Assembly (NCBI GenBank): GCA_014904985.1
Contig: MU128968.1
Location: 124,001 to 188,000, forward strand
Source: Hydnum rufescens UP504
Taxonomy: Eukaryota > Basidiomycota > Agaricomycetes > Cantharellales > Hydnaceae
DNA: 64,000 nt
Reading direction: 5' to 3'
Shown here: positions 12,516-24,900 of the stretch, piece by piece
Layout: every line of letters begins with the position of its first letter
How positions within the stretch are numbered: the stretch's first letter is position 1
The notes under the pieces: generated by a model
Databases searched by the model: none
What the model was told of the DNA's origin: nothing
Seen by the model: only the letters and a program-made list of their open reading frames with translations
Position numbers and translations under genes: made by a program

Positions 12516-13941
12516 ACTCAAAGCCTCGGACTTTGAATATAAGAGATGACAGCGGCTTTCCCAGAACGAAGCACGGTGTACGCGAATGAATGTGACGTGG
12601 AAGTGGGACTGGAGGCGAATGTGGAGGTGGATGTGGAAAGTGCCGGATTTTTCAAGGCCAGTGTGTTAGGATGCTCAAATGCACCCCTGATGCCTGGTGG
12701 TAGTTTTTCGCGACGCAAATCATCAAGTTTATGATTATTTCACTCTGGAATTGGCAGAGGCCAAACACTGACGACGACGACGAGATTTTATCAGACGGGG
12801 GGACTTAATGAGGTTGAACAGACCCCTCTACAATGCTCACTTATTCATGGTGCCTAATATCTTCCGACACAAAGAAAGAAATACACCCAAGACTAACGAG
12901 GTGGATCTGCCAGTGGCGATGTACCCAGATGTGTTTACATGGCCTTAACACTTAGATTAATGGCGAAACAATGCTTGGTTCAAGTGCAATGAGCAATATC
13001 TCATGGAACGTTGTCTCCTCCGCCTTCATTGCTTTTTTCTTCGTCACGATCCTGGATCGAAGACTCCGCAGTTTATGAAAGGGCCTTTGCTTTGATTGAC
13101 ACTCTGTCGCTTGGCCCATTTATGTTGTCAATCGACCCTTGCACTTTTCCCCGAGGGCTCGGTACGCTACTGGTATGATTCCGAGGCATTCCCTGACCGT
13201 CCAATGTGTCTGTGGGACCACTAGGAATCTACACGTCATCGAATTTTGGGTGCCGAGATGCCGGCCAAGCCGCCGTTATGACTAGTTTTTGCCAGCGTAA
13301 CGCGAGATAGGCTCGAACTATGATGTCCACTCTGCAGACTGAAACTCCTCACCAATGGCGGACGGGATATCAGATCTATGTCTTCTCTACCGCGTGTGGG
13401 CGGAGCAGTCCGAAGGACACCGAATTCTCACCAATCCTAGTGTTTTATATAATCACAATCCAGGATGCCAGGCTTAGAATTTGGGAAGCGCTGAAACCTA
13501 AAACACAAGGTATCCTCAGTGAAGTACATGAGGCACTGCTGTATGCTATTGACTTCAAGAAACTGGCATCTCCCCAATTGGTGCTGACTCGATGCCTCAT
13601 CCAGCAATACCTCACTGGGCTATGCAATAATCAGCTGTGGCCCACATTCCACTTGCAAGCTCGCTCACATGGTCTGTGAAACGATGTAGTTTGACATTGT
13701 GATTGTCAGGGACTCGGCCGTGCATTCCCCACACAAAGCAGAGAAGGTAAGAAGCAACAAGACTGACAAGCCAAGCGATTCAATGATGTACATCATATAC
13801 TCGAATCCGGGCGGCCGGCCCTCATACCAGAAAAAAAATTTTGGAGACATTTGTAGCATGACAACTGTAATCTCAAATGTGTGGAGGGACCTCAAAGATC
13901 GCACAGTGAACCCTAAAAGTGTGAATCTTTTCCGGGCCCCA

Positions 13942-13966
13942 CCTATGAATTATCACAATTCATAGG
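13942..13966. repeat. Perfect 10-bp hairpin
   Basis: CCTATGAATT at 13942-13951 is followed by a 5-nt loop and its exact complement AATTCATAGG at 13957-13966. It sits inside the gene-poor region, next to GTCACCC, a string also found near 15,378. It could be a degenerate element end or chance. Confidence 0.55.
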
Positions 13967-14052
13967 GTCACCCGTCTGGCACCCATGATTAATTCCTGAT
14001 GTCAGAGGGACCGTTGAATTATCCACTGGGACGAAAGACGCAGTAGTTGAGT

Positions 14053-14682
14053 ACTTTCCGCCCCCTCCGGATGTAAAACCGAGAACCCAGAATTCGGCGC
14101 AATTTATTTTGAACGCGACTCAACACCATCCGGATGCAAAACCGGAAATAACTCAACGCCGGCACAAGTTGAGGATGGACAAGTTGCTAGATATGGTCTT
14201 TAGGTAGCAGAAACATAAGTAAATAGTTCGTAAATTATATATTTTAAGTTATTTAACAAGCTTTGAGCAGGTTTGGAGAAGATTCTCCAGAATTCCGAAA
14301 AAGGAAATTTCCACCTTCTTGCGTGCGTGACTACGGAGGTAGGGGGAGAGAGGTCAGAATAGCACGTAGATGACTCCTTACCATAGCGCGAGAGCTTTGC
14401 ATGGTGCAAGCCGGAGTACCGCGTGAGCGCTTAATTTGAACTTGGAGAAAACTTCAACTTCGGTGGGGTTTGAACCAGGGGCACAACAAAAACCTACACT
14501 CCGTCCTATAACCATTACCCGCTACACTACACAGATGATATAGCTTAGAACTATTTTATACGTATATAACACCCTCCTGATCTGCCACTGAGTTGTCGGC
14601 GAGGCGTGATCTCCGATTGGATCCGAATGTGTCAAAACGAGTGCGCCAAATTCTCGGTTTACATCCGGAGGGGGCGGAAAGT
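14053..14682. mobile_element. Inverted-repeat pair, MITE-like or two opposed repeat copies
   Basis: The left arm begins at 14053 with ACTTTCCGCCCCCTCCGGAT and continues GTAAAACCGAGA. The complement of the right arm, read down from 14682, begins with the same 20 bases and continues GTAAACCGAGA, one A shorter. Similarity persists weakly into ATTYGGCGCA. A third, diverged copy of CCGGATGCAAAACCGG lies at about 14132-14147 in left-arm orientation. No target-site duplication is obvious outside the arms, and no transposase lies between them, so a non-autonomous element or two independent insertions of one repeat family are both possible. Confidence 0.55.
14455..14535 (-). mobile_element. tRNA-derived SINE-like sequence with pol III A and B boxes
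   Basis: On the minus strand, GCGGGTAATGG at about 14512-14522 resembles an internal pol III A box. GGTTCAAACC (complement of 14467-14476) matches the B box, GGTTCRANNC. The spacing of roughly 40 nt is that of a tRNA gene. The flanks do not pair into an acceptor stem and no full cloverleaf forms, so it is not a functional tRNA. A tRNA-derived SINE head is the best reading. It lies between the two inverted arms at 14053 and 14682. Confidence 0.45.
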
Positions 14683-14702
14683 CAAGACTGAGACGCAGTC
14701 GA

Positions 14703-14720
14703 ATTCGGCAAGTGCCGAAT
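14703..14720. repeat. Perfect 8-bp palindrome ATTCGGCA-AG-TGCCGAAT
   Basis: Two exact 8-base arms separated by 2 bases, immediately outside the right inverted arm that ends at 14682. It may belong to the same element family, since the left arm also carries ATTCGGCG. Confidence 0.55.
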
Positions 14721-15377
14721 ACTACGATATCAATAGTGCACACTTGCTCCACATCTCGCTCCACAACTGAGCACAACCATCTGCTGAACTGCTAGCCCTG
14801 ACTTCCCCATGCCCCTTCATGTTGCAATGACTGTAACATGGTCACAAAAACCACCAATCATACAAGACTGAAGAAGCACCCACGCATCAGCACTAAGGAA
14901 AAGATCCAGGCACAATCTGCTCAAATCAAGTGACTTAAAGACTCATTCCTCTTGCTTAATTTATTGAGATGTAGCTCTCAACTAGAGATAAAAACTTATT
15001 AAGCCCAGCTCTGCCAATGCCACCAGCAGGAAAGGCCACAGCCCACTGGACAGAGCATTGAGGAAGATGAACTGAATTTCCCGTCCCCAGGCAAAGTGGG
15101 CAGAAGAGGCTGGCACCTGGCCCGGTAGCCACAATTTTGATGCTGGGAGTGGTGGGGAACAGACCAAACCGACAACCACAATCAAGGACAAGACAGCTAG
15201 CCACATTTTCTTGCCGCTGCCAGTGTAATTTATCCCTGTTTATAGTTCCTTCACTATTAGTATCATACCGCGACACCCTGAATACAATTCTTTTAAGAGC
15301 ATATCTACCAAAGCAAGCTCAATATGACTGTGCTGTATAGAGCAATAGACCATTGTGGTCAAGAATAATTACATAGG

Positions 15378-15560
15378 TCACCCAGGGATAATTCTGTGAA
15401 TAAGTGATTTGAGGGACCTGCGGATTCTAGCCACTTCCTCTATTAAAAATCCACGGGTCTCAAAACCCCACAATTATTCACGGACCCCAGAATAGTAGCG
15501 AATAATCCTCGGGTTTTCCTAGGGATTATTTTTGGGCTCGTCCCATGGATAATCCGGGGG
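15378..15560. repeat. Cluster of GGATAAT/ATTATCC-type motifs in both orientations
   Basis: Within about 180 bp the motif GGATAAT or GGATTATT and its complement recur: CAGGGATAATTC, AATTATTC, GAATAATCC, GGGATTATTTT and CATGGATAATCC. AATAATCC at 15501-15508 can pair with GGATTATT at 15523-15530. No coding potential is seen. It could be a decayed element end or a small satellite-like array. Confidence 0.4.
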
Positions 15561-16018
15561 GGTTGGGCTTACAGTGATTGAACCGCCCTACTACCATTGC
15601 TTAACCTCCTAAGATCCCCGGATGTTGGCGTAAGGTCTGGTTGTGCAAGCCCGAGATGTAAACAAAGAATGCCAGTGCTCCAAGTAGTACTACTAAGAAA
15701 GTTATTGATGTATATTTTTAGGCCTGAGTGATAATTAATGAATCGCAATTCCCTCTCCCAATGAGATCACCTCCATAATTGTGTCCCTTGCATGCCCTGC
15801 CCCTGGTAGCCGCATTTGATAGGTTGAAAGATCTATGTAATTGGGTAACTGAATGAGCCATTATGGCTCAGATAGACTCATACGTCATGGGAGAAGCGGC
15901 AAGACCCGTTTTAAAAATATCCTTATCTGGGCGCATTTGAACATCCTTACCAGGAAGCAGGCGGGAATTGCACGTGGCCTGCCTTATGCAGGAAGTGCTC
16001 ATAATGAACCATATGCAT

Positions 16019-17618
16019 ATGAGCGCTTTGCGCCTGAGATTCGGGCTGAGAGGGGCCACGGCGTCCTCTTTGCTCGCCTGTGTTGGTGTTCACGCGCGTC
16101 TCGGAAGAGTCGCCCGTCTCTCTTCGTTTGGTGGCCAACCCAGGAATTCGACTGGGAGGAACGGAGTTTTTACCGGGATCGCGATAGCCACGGGGTTGGG
16201 TGCGGGTGCGTATGGATTGTAAGTGGCCAGAACGTGTCGGCCCGCATTGCGAGGATCGGTGACATCGACTCCGGTATCATTTGCCTAGATATAGGATATA
16301 TTCCAAATTCTGGACATGGCCCCAGGAGATGCGAAGCGATATCCGCGACGCCATCAAGGCCCGTCATCGGAAGGATTATCGAACCAGCGCAAGGTATTTT
16401 CAACGGTCAGTGAGGTCATTGCGCCGTGTAATCCTGGAGCATTTTGACGTCAGAGTTTTCCTGCGTCCAATTCAACAGAGCTCTAGACACATCAAGACGA
16501 TATGAAGATCCCACGCAGCAGTTGGGTGCGGCGTATCTTCTAAAAATATCTGGGCTCGCGATCGCGCTAGGCTCTGTTCTTGAGCAAATTCCTGATCTCG
16601 GAGCGGCATCCCAAGTCTACAAAACTGCTCTAGACGAGCTTCCGAGGTCGGCTCCGGAATTTCAGGAGTACTCGTCTCAACCGACTCATGCATCTGTGGC
16701 TTCGGATCCAAATGAAATAGAAGGCAAGTTGTGGATGAGGGCAATCCAGATCGGCGTACGTCTAGCCGAAATTGCGAATCGTCAAGGTGATGAAAAAAGG
16801 GAGGGAGAATATTTGCAGAGGGCTGCACACAAAGTCCGGCATCTTCTCAATCCTAAATTTTGGCCAAATGAAGGGATCGAAAACAACAACAAATTGTACT
16901 CAGGTCTGGAGTTGCCTCGATGGGCAGACAAGGTAGAGATGGCTGGGGTCTATGAACGACTAGGAGAGTATTACAATCGCAAAGGGATCGCGAGGTGGGG
17001 ACTAAAAATAACTGGTACTCTGAAGCTCGTTTCGCCGTTAACGCGCTGGGAACAACAGACTTGCTCTTATGAGCTATGGCAGCGCCAGGGAAATTCTGCT
17101 TATGACCCCGGACCAGTTCATTGGCGGACGCACATTGACCAGTGAGGATCGTTGCAGAGGTGTGTGTCTTGGTGCGAAATACACTGGTCAACTATTGACA
17201 TTGCAGTAGGTGCGATGATGACCAATAATATGGCAAGCATCTTGGCGACACCTCCAGATGGGTCTCTAAAGGAGGATCAAGTCTTGGCGCACACATTAGC
17301 TAAGCAGGCGCTTGAAATGGTCGAGAAGGCCCGAGGCAACGGGGCCAATCCGGAATGCGAGCGTGCGCTGGTAGCTGTATTATACAATATGGGATTGATG
17401 AGTGAGGTGTGCATGTTCACATCCCGAGCTCAGCCTACTATTCTTTCAATAATCCCAACCTGTTATAGATAGCGTCGGAGAATGCCGAGGCGCAGCGCTA
17501 TTTCGAGAGGGCCTTGGCAGTGGCGAAGACCTCGGGTGTAAAGGAGGAACTGGGGGGGACAGTGGCTGAGGCGGCACTTCGGCGGGGACTCGCCTCGCGC
17601 GGTTCGGCTCGGGAATAA
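16019..17618 (+). CDS. Mitochondrial TPR protein, Mgr3-like
   Basis: The N-terminus MSALRLRFGLRGATASSLLA is basic and free of acidic residues, followed by SSFGGQPRNSTGRNG and a hydrophobic glycine-rich segment (FTGIAIATGLGAGAYG). This fits a mitochondrial presequence plus one inner-membrane span. An intron beginning GTAAGT at about 16219 leads to YSKFWTWPQEMRSDIRDAIK, then RHRKDYRTSARYFQRALDTS, a tetratricopeptide-like helix pair. Further helical repeats include QIPDLGAASQVYKTALDELP, WADKVEMAGVYERLGEYYNR and AEAQRYFERALAVAKTSG. The stop is TAA at 17616-17618. Yeast Mgr3 has this architecture and acts as an adaptor of the i-AAA protease Yme1; that role is inferred from architecture, not proven. 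Upstream in-frame ATGs at 15986, 16004 and 16013 are possible alternative starts. Confidence 0.6.
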
Positions 17619-18119
17619 GCTGCGTCGGGAGGAGCCTCCGGCTGGAGTGGAGAGAAATTGTGATGACAGGCCAAGGAGTGGATCAAGGCGGAGGCCAAGC
17701 CATCAGTTGCTTCTGTGGAAACTGGGTATGATACCCGTGTCTAGGCCATGCCTGGGCATCTGCAAACATGTCCCCCCCGCACCCCAGTCCGGCCTCCTAC
17801 CACTTTGGAGTGGCCTATTTGGAATTTTGATACTATAATTTCGTAACAAAAATTCCCCAGTTCAGAGTCGGCAGAACCCATGTTGCATCAGCGCTGTTTT
17901 CGCTGTGTGTCCATTGTAAAATACTGATTACCATAGCAATTCCAATCTCGCCGCATTTCTGTGTGAGCCGAAAGGTACAACCCAGTATAAAAACACTCGT
18001 TCGGTCTCTCATCATCACACTCATCTCCTCACCGTCCATCGAGAACATCCGCCCCTGAGGTCGCCCTCCTCATCACCCTCCGCCTAGCGCACCGCTTGCG
18101 TCCCTCTTAACACCCAACC
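17619..18119 (+). promoter_or_regulatory. PMA1 promoter with TATA box and pyrimidine-rich leader
   Basis: TATAAAAA lies at 17986-17993, about 134 bp before the PMA1 ATG at 18120. It is followed by a strongly CT-rich stretch (18000-18119, for example CTCTCATCATCACACTCATC) typical of highly expressed fungal genes. The first part of this interval also holds the 3' end of the TPR gene. No other gene is seen. Confidence 0.75.
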
Positions 18120-21100
18120 ATGTCTGACCCTACCCCCGTCTCCGAGAAGGAGGCTGGTACTGCGCCTGGTGACCCCACGCCAGCCCCAGCCACCGGCGGT
18201 GAAAAAAAGAAGAGGGAATACAAGGATTTCGGCCATGATCAAGAGAAGGCAACTCGTTGAGTCGGTGCTCCTCGTTAACCTTGTCCTGCGCTAACTTCTC
18301 GCCCCAGACACCAAGGTGGACATGAATACTGTATGTCCTAACGTTCCTTCCTTGCATACACTAGTTCCTTATCTTCTCCACAGATCGAACTTAAGGCTGA
18401 GGACCTCTACGACAAAGAAAAAGTTGACCTTGAGACAGTCGTTATGGAAGATGTTTTCCAACTCTTGGAGGCGACGGAAGAGGGGCTCGGTACTGCAGAA
18501 GTCCAGCGCCGTCTTGGTCTCTTCGGTCCCAATAAACTTGAGAGTAAAGAGCAGAACCCAATCCTTCAGGTATGCCTTGCTACCACCCATTCGATCTTCC
18601 TTTACCTGAGCGCTCTCGTTCTAGTTTTTGTCCTTCATGTGGAATCCTCTGTCCTGGGTTATGGAGGGTGCTGCCTTGGTCGCCATTGCACTTTCCAATG
18701 GCTCTGGACGTGCCCCCGATTGGCAGGATTTCGTTGGTATTGTCCTCCTACTTCTCATCAACTCTTCCATCGGTTTTTATGAAGAGCACAACGCTGGAAA
18801 TGCCGTCAAGGCGCTCATGGACTCTCTCGCCCCCAAGGCCAGGGCCCGCCGAGACGGGAAATGGATCGAAATCGAGTCAGCGGACCTGGTTCCAGGCGAT
18901 GTGATCGCTTTCAAAATTGGTGATATTGTCCCCGCAGATTGCCGTCTCACTGAGGCCGTCAATGTCTCAATCGATCAGGCTGCTCTCACTGGCGAGTCTC
19001 TCCCCCAGTCGAAGAAGACAGGGGATCAGTGCTTCTCGTATGTTTCCACATGCTTGTAGTGTCGGAAGCCCGAGTTCTTACTGAATGTGTGCCAATAGTG
19101 GATCCACTTGCAAGCAGGGTGAAGCTGAAGGCATTGTCATTGCCACTGGTCCCAACACGTTCTTCGGTCGTGCCGCATCCCTCGTCGGGCAGGACGATGA
19201 TTCTATTGGTCACTTGCAGAAGATCCTATTTATGATTGGGTCTTTCTGCTTGGTGTCTATCGGCATCTTCGTTGTCCTTGAGATCCTCATCCTCTACGCT
19301 GACTTCAAATATCCATACCGCCGTGGTCTCGACAACATCCTTGTGCTCTTGATCGGAGGTATCCCCATCGCGATGCCAACCGTACTGTCGGTCACCCTAG
19401 CGGTCGGAGCCCAGCAACTGGCCAAGCACAAGGCTATCGTTACTCGTATCACCGCTATTGAAGAACTTGCTGGGGTTACTATCCTCTGCTCGGATAAGAC
19501 CGGTACCCTCACGACCAACAAGTTGACTATCGACAAGGCGTTGATCAAGACTTATGGCCCCTTCTCTGCCGAGGACGCTCTCCTCCTTGCTGCGTACGCT
19601 TCCCGTACCGAGAACCAGGATGCAATTGATAGTTGCGTCGTCAACTCGCTCGATGATCCGGCGCGTGCCCGCACAGGGATCAAGTTGCTCGACTTCAAGC
19701 CTTTCAACCCCATTGACAAACGCACTGAGATTACGTACCGCGAAGAGTCAACAGGTCGTTTACGTCGCGTCACCAAGGGCATGACAGGAGTGATCATCGA
19801 ACTTTGCACCCGCAACAAGACTGAAGAGATTGAGAATAGGCTGGAAGCTGACGTTGAAGAATTTGCCACTCGCGGTCTCCGTGCTCTTGCCGTCGCATTT
19901 GAGGAACTCGACCATGATGATCATGAGGGCGAGGGAAATGGTTTCGAACTCGTCGGTCTTTTGGCCATTTTCGATCCTCCCCGTTCGGATACCAAACAAA
20001 CAATCGATGATGCTCTCGCTCTCGGTGTTAAAGTCAAGATGGTAACGGGTGACCAGCTTGCCATCGCCAAGGAGACTGGTCGTCGCCTTGGACTTGGTGA
20101 CCACATGTACCCTAGCAAGGTTCTCAAGGACGGCCCCCCACCTGATGGCCCGCATCTCACCCTAGACGAGATGATCATGGATGCGGACGGATTCGCTGGT
20201 GTCTTCCCCGAGCACAAGTATGAAATCGTGAAGCGCCTTCAAGGTCTTGGTCATCTTTGCGCAATGACCGGCGATGGTGCCAACGATGCTCCCGCTCTAT
20301 CCCGTGCCAACGTGGGTATCGCTGTTGAGGGTGCCACCGATGCCGCCCGGGGCGCTGCCGATATTGTGCTCACTGAACCCGGTCTATCCACTATCGTGCA
20401 CGCTATTAAGGGTTCTCGTGTCATCTTCCAACGTATGCGGAACTACTCAATTTACGCGTGTGCGGTGACTATCCGTATCGTCGTCTGCTTCGCCATCCTT
20501 GCATTTGCATACAAATTCGATTTCCCACCATTCATGGTACTAATCATCGCCCTCCTCAATGATGGGACCATTATGACCCTTTCTGTCGATCGTGTGCTTC
20601 CTTCCACCACTCCTGATTCTTGGGATCTTGCGGAGATCTTCTCGTTCGCCATTGCGTATGGTCTTTACCTTACAATGTCGACGTACGTCTTGCAGCTGGT
20701 TCTTTTTTCTGTTTCACTCTAACGATCCTTGCAGTATTGCGCTTGTTTTGGTAATCTTGGAGACCAACTTCTTCGAGAAGAAATTCAAGGTGAACACGAT
20801 CGACAAGAAGGGGAAATACCATCCAAAGGATCCCAACAACCCACAAATCCACACCATCGTCTACCTCCAAGTGGCCATCATCTCTCAGGCACTCATCTTT
20901 GTAACTCGTTCGCACGGTTTCTTCTTCATGGAGCGTCCCTCAACTGCACTCCTTGGCGCTTTCTGTATTGCCCAGCTCGTCTCATCTATCATAGCCGCGT
21001 GGGGTGATTGGGGTTTCACCAGTATCCAGGGTGTCTCTGGTGGGTGGATTGGTATCGTCTGGGTTTGGGTCAGTGCGGATTTCTATTTTCTACCTCACAA

Positions 21101-21513
21101 TTTCGTTCGCTGACCCCATGTCTGTTCAGAACCTTCTGTGGTTCTTCCCTCTAGATTGGATCAAGTTCGCTATGAAGGCGACCGTCATCAAGTACCTCCG
21201 TGAGCGCCGTCAAAAGCAACAAGCCGCCGTACCCAAGACAGGCGATGTCCCTCTCAGCCGTACCCAGTCTCGCGCCGCTAGCTTGTATTCGAACCGAACC
21301 AGTTTCCTGAGCCGGGTTACTCGCAAGGTTGGCTTCGGTCAGCATGCACCCAAGATGAGCGGTATGTGTTTCTTTGTTGTGAACCTGCAGCCTCCTGGAG
21401 TGCTCACGCAACGTTCTGTATCATCAGAGGGTGAACTAAGGCGCCTCGGCAGTATTCAAGCCCAACAATCGGGTGCAACTCTTGCACGCAATCCTTCGCG
21501 TCAAGCAGCATAG
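18120..21513 (+). CDS. PMA1: Plasma-membrane H+-ATPase (P3A-type)
   Basis: Proton pump that energises nutrient uptake. The start [14 protein letters not shown] is at 18120, followed by a short cytosolic N-terminus over three exons, then [14 protein letters not shown] [14 protein letters not shown] at about 18631. The actuator loop LTGES lies near 18,985. The phosphorylation motif [14 protein letters not shown] is at about 19,489, with the catalytic aspartate in DKTGT. Nucleotide and hinge motifs are [19 protein letters not shown] and [12 protein letters not shown]. The membrane half has [14 protein letters not shown] and [15 protein letters not shown]. The C-terminal regulatory tail contains [13 protein letters not shown] and ends [15 protein letters not shown] at a TAG (21511-21513). 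At least six introns interrupt it, including late ones at about 20,717 and 21,361. All catalytic motifs are intact. Confidence 0.97.
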
Positions 21514-21955
21514 AATACGAGGTTCCCTATCACCCCCTTCTATTCAGAAACTCTCTTTTACAAGCCTCATTTAAAGCACAATATTAACTACACGGTATCC
21601 AGATGAATACTACTGTGCTTCCCTTCCCGCATGCAGGAGGCCTGCATGGTCGCATAAAAAGCCCGCCCGTGCTCGGTTAAGCATTCATTCCCCATCACTC
21701 CACATCCTGACACGATTATCACCATTTAACGTCGCCACTCACTGATCATCTCGCGCCCTTTTCTCTATTGGTTCGTTTATGTTCCGCGCTAGTTATAAAC
21801 ATAATGTAGACCCGTTGGTCTTGTGAGACAAAATTAGACAATATTGGTTCTCGTAAGACCCACGTGATTATGAGGCGAAATGCGTAGGAGTTGGTCAACT
21901 AATAGTATCGCTATCACTCGTTAATTCGTCAATGCAACCACTCATACTGTAGTCA
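21514..21955. other. Intergenic region between PMA1 and the Mediator-like gene
   Basis: Holds the PMA1 3' region and the promoter of the next gene. ATGCAGG-AGG-CCTGCAT (21631-21647) is a perfect 7-bp hairpin. An AT-rich CATAAAAAG lies at about 21,653, and a CACGTG E-box-like core near 21,861. No coding potential is seen. Confidence 0.5.
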
Positions 21956-24900
21956 ATGTCATTGCTCGCGTTGACGAGGGACTTGTTTCTGTCAGGATTT
22001 CCTGCCGAAAAAGTACGCTGGGCACGCAAAAGTGGATGAGCTTCGCTGATATAATATTCGTGGTACTGGTAGTGGGAGGCCCTGGTGCGTGAATGGGCAG
22101 ATCGACATGGATCGACGGTTACACAGGATCAATTCGGGAACGAAATTTGGGGTGCAATACGTCCCCTCCTCACTGTGTACCCCAGAGACCGCACGCTTGC
22201 TTATTTACGGTATGCTGTGGTATATGGTAATGATGAAAGTGTGGTCTGATGAGCGACCATTAGAACTGCTATCACATCTGAGCTCCTTCCTCTTCACGTC
22301 CTCGTTTCCAGGCTCCTCGCTGCACCTTTGTTGGGCGCATCTAAGAAGCCTGAGGATCTATCCTTGCTCGATACCCTTTGCCAATTAGCCTTGGTCACTC
22401 ACCTCGCGAGGAATTCAGGAGGACAGCTGATGCCCACACCAAAAGTCGCATCCATACCATTCGTCATAGATGCTGTTCATAACGGCATCGAACTCGTTAA
22501 ATTCGCGTTCTCTCTGCCACCAAGTGAACCCTCTTCATTGTCACCTACAGTATTCCCTCACTCCCTCCCCACATCTGCACCCGAAGTTCTATGTCTCATT
22601 CTTGACTCATTGAGTGATACCAGTTTGATCTCTTCTGCTGAAGTGGCGCATCTCTTAACGCACCTGAACGACATCATGCATCTTCCACTCTCACCCGCCA
22701 CCGCTCAGCGTATATCCGAGTGGTCCAACCACTTGACATTTGCGGCACTGCATGCTCCAGAAGACATATTTGCCACACTCCACTTGGATAACGGGGAGGC
22801 CATTACTATGCAGAATCTGCCCCTGGCACCTCAAGCAATCTCTACCTCCGTTGAATTAGTGCAGACACGGGCGATCACCCCATCTGATGGACACGATGTC
22901 ACCAGTTCGATGCTCCTCCGACATCTGGTTAGTCTGGTGGTCGCTCTTTGAAATCTATTAGTAAGAATTCTTAGATCTATTCCTTCTCTCTCTGGAATTA
23001 GGTCCGTCACACTGCAACTGTGGGTTGTGGGAACACGCCCTCCGCCGTGGCACATCTTTTGGCCGCATTTCGAAGCATGGGATCGAATGCACTGACCTTC
23101 ACCAGTAATTTGCTCAGTGCGGCTTTGCGGATTCTTTCGAAGCTTGTTCAGCAGCCCCATGCGACGGACGAGCGCCTAATTTGGACGGAGCTGATCCTTG
23201 TTAGGGTGTGCTGAGTTTTTTATTATTCGCCCGACCCACAACAACGATGTCTTTTTTTTGTTGGAACAGATTCCCCAGTTACTGAAAAGGCTCGATGAGA
23301 TCATCACCGGGGCCGGGACTTCACTTGATGATGATTTTGTGAGACTTCCTCGCTTTTCGTTCTTCTTCAAACCTTCATTCTCCTTGATGTAGCGTTCCGG
23401 GTTGCGAGGAGCGATTACAGGGCTCTTCTCTTCACCAGATGTACTGGATGCATGTAATTCTAGTGTGTTTCCTCCCCCAATTCTCGCAGCCGAACCGACG
23501 TCTGAGTTCCAGGAGGGTCTGCCGACAGCAGAAGATTCTAGCAGGTACCTCGCAGACGAAACCATTATTGCCGCGGGTGCTTATGAATACCTTCTAGAGA
23601 GCCCCACCGCTTCAAGTACGATTTTCTACATGCGTTCGTTGCCGCTGATCTCGTGGATTACACTACATTTGCTGTCCCGCTGCTCCCGGATCTTCCCAGT
23701 GACCCTCTTGTGTACAATAGACTGCTTGGTGAAGCTCAGGAGCTTGGTGTTCCAATCGAGGTATGGTGGTCCGAACTATACAAGCCTTCATTTGACTGAA
23801 CATTGCTTTGTATGCAGGCCTGTCTCAGTTCCAAATTCGAGATCGATATACCTCGAAGCGAGTCCCTAGCTCTCATTGATCGTGTCTTGCCCGACTTCGA
23901 TGTGCATCCAATATTGGTAGAGGTGATCATTAAAGTATGAGTTACCTGCTGTTCTTTACTCGTCTTCGCTTATCGATGTGAATACGTGTTCGCAGATGTA
24001 TAAGAGCGGTATAGATGCAAATGACATGGAGACCACTAGCGCTTTGTCTCAGATACTGTACACTCACGCGCATCTACTCGATATTCTGTCTCTCCAAACG
24101 TCTCTGATCCCTCTTATTGAGCGGGCTCTTGTGTGTATTGAGGCTTTCGACTACGTCGCCTTGGGTATGGATCGTTTATCTTGATCTTCTTTTTTCTCGG
24201 TGTCAATAATGTATTGTTGACCAGGCGATGCGCAAACAGCACTTGGGCAATACGGGGATGTTGCGTTGTTTGTGCAAACGTGCTTGTATCGATATCATGT
24301 TAAATGAGTTCACTGTGATCCAATATCATGAATGCTAAATCTGACCATGTGCTATTCTAGCTTATGGATCAGTCCTTCTTGGCGCCTGATGGACGAATGC
24401 TGTCTTATGCATTCCTTACCACGACGTGGTCAAACTTGTCGCTTCATTCTTTGCTGCCCACTGACCGAACGGTGGCGAACTCGTGGTTAAAGGCCATCTT
24501 CGATTCCAACAGCGAGGGCATTGATGACGAACTACTACGGTATATTGCTACCATTCTCATCATGGGTAGGTTCTCTTTGATTGATCCGTTTCTTTCACCA
24601 GCTCGACGAGCCCACAGCTTTTGCTACGTTTGGCATCAAGTATCTTCATCGAGGCCATGAATGCATTCGTAAATTCAGACCCACCCGACCGTGATACCTT
24701 AATGAATGGCATATCATATTTCTTGGGCCCACTTCTGAATTGGACCCTGCCAGGCGTTCTGCTAGCAATCACTTCAGAGATCGAGAGACAAGGGTGAGCC
24801 TGAATTTTCCTCTCTTCGGTTTGAAAGGCAACAAACTGTTCTTCTTTGTCTAGGCCTTCATCATCTGTGCTTCTTGAGGTCCTCAAAGTACTGGTGACCG

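Larger units (their letters stand above)
12516..16018. other. Gene-poor, repeat-bearing intergenic region
   Basis: About 3.5 kb between the UGGT start and the TPR gene, with no gene I can support. An open frame at 13320-13679 (119 codons, plus) and a small hydrophobic frame at 14982-15206 (minus, MWLAVLSLIVVVGLV start) are open but match nothing I recognise. The region holds an opposed repeat pair, a tRNA-like stretch and several perfect hairpins, listed separately. It looks like a graveyard of small mobile elements. The first 300 bp or so upstream of UGGT presumably hold that gene's promoter, though no TATA box is evident. Confidence 0.6.

Noticed and set aside
14455..14535. A functional tRNA gene
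   Set aside because: B box and A-box-like motif are present, but no acceptor stem or full cloverleaf can be formed.
19760..20217. Minus-strand frames within the H+-ATPase gene
   Set aside because: Shadows of a highly conserved coding exon.
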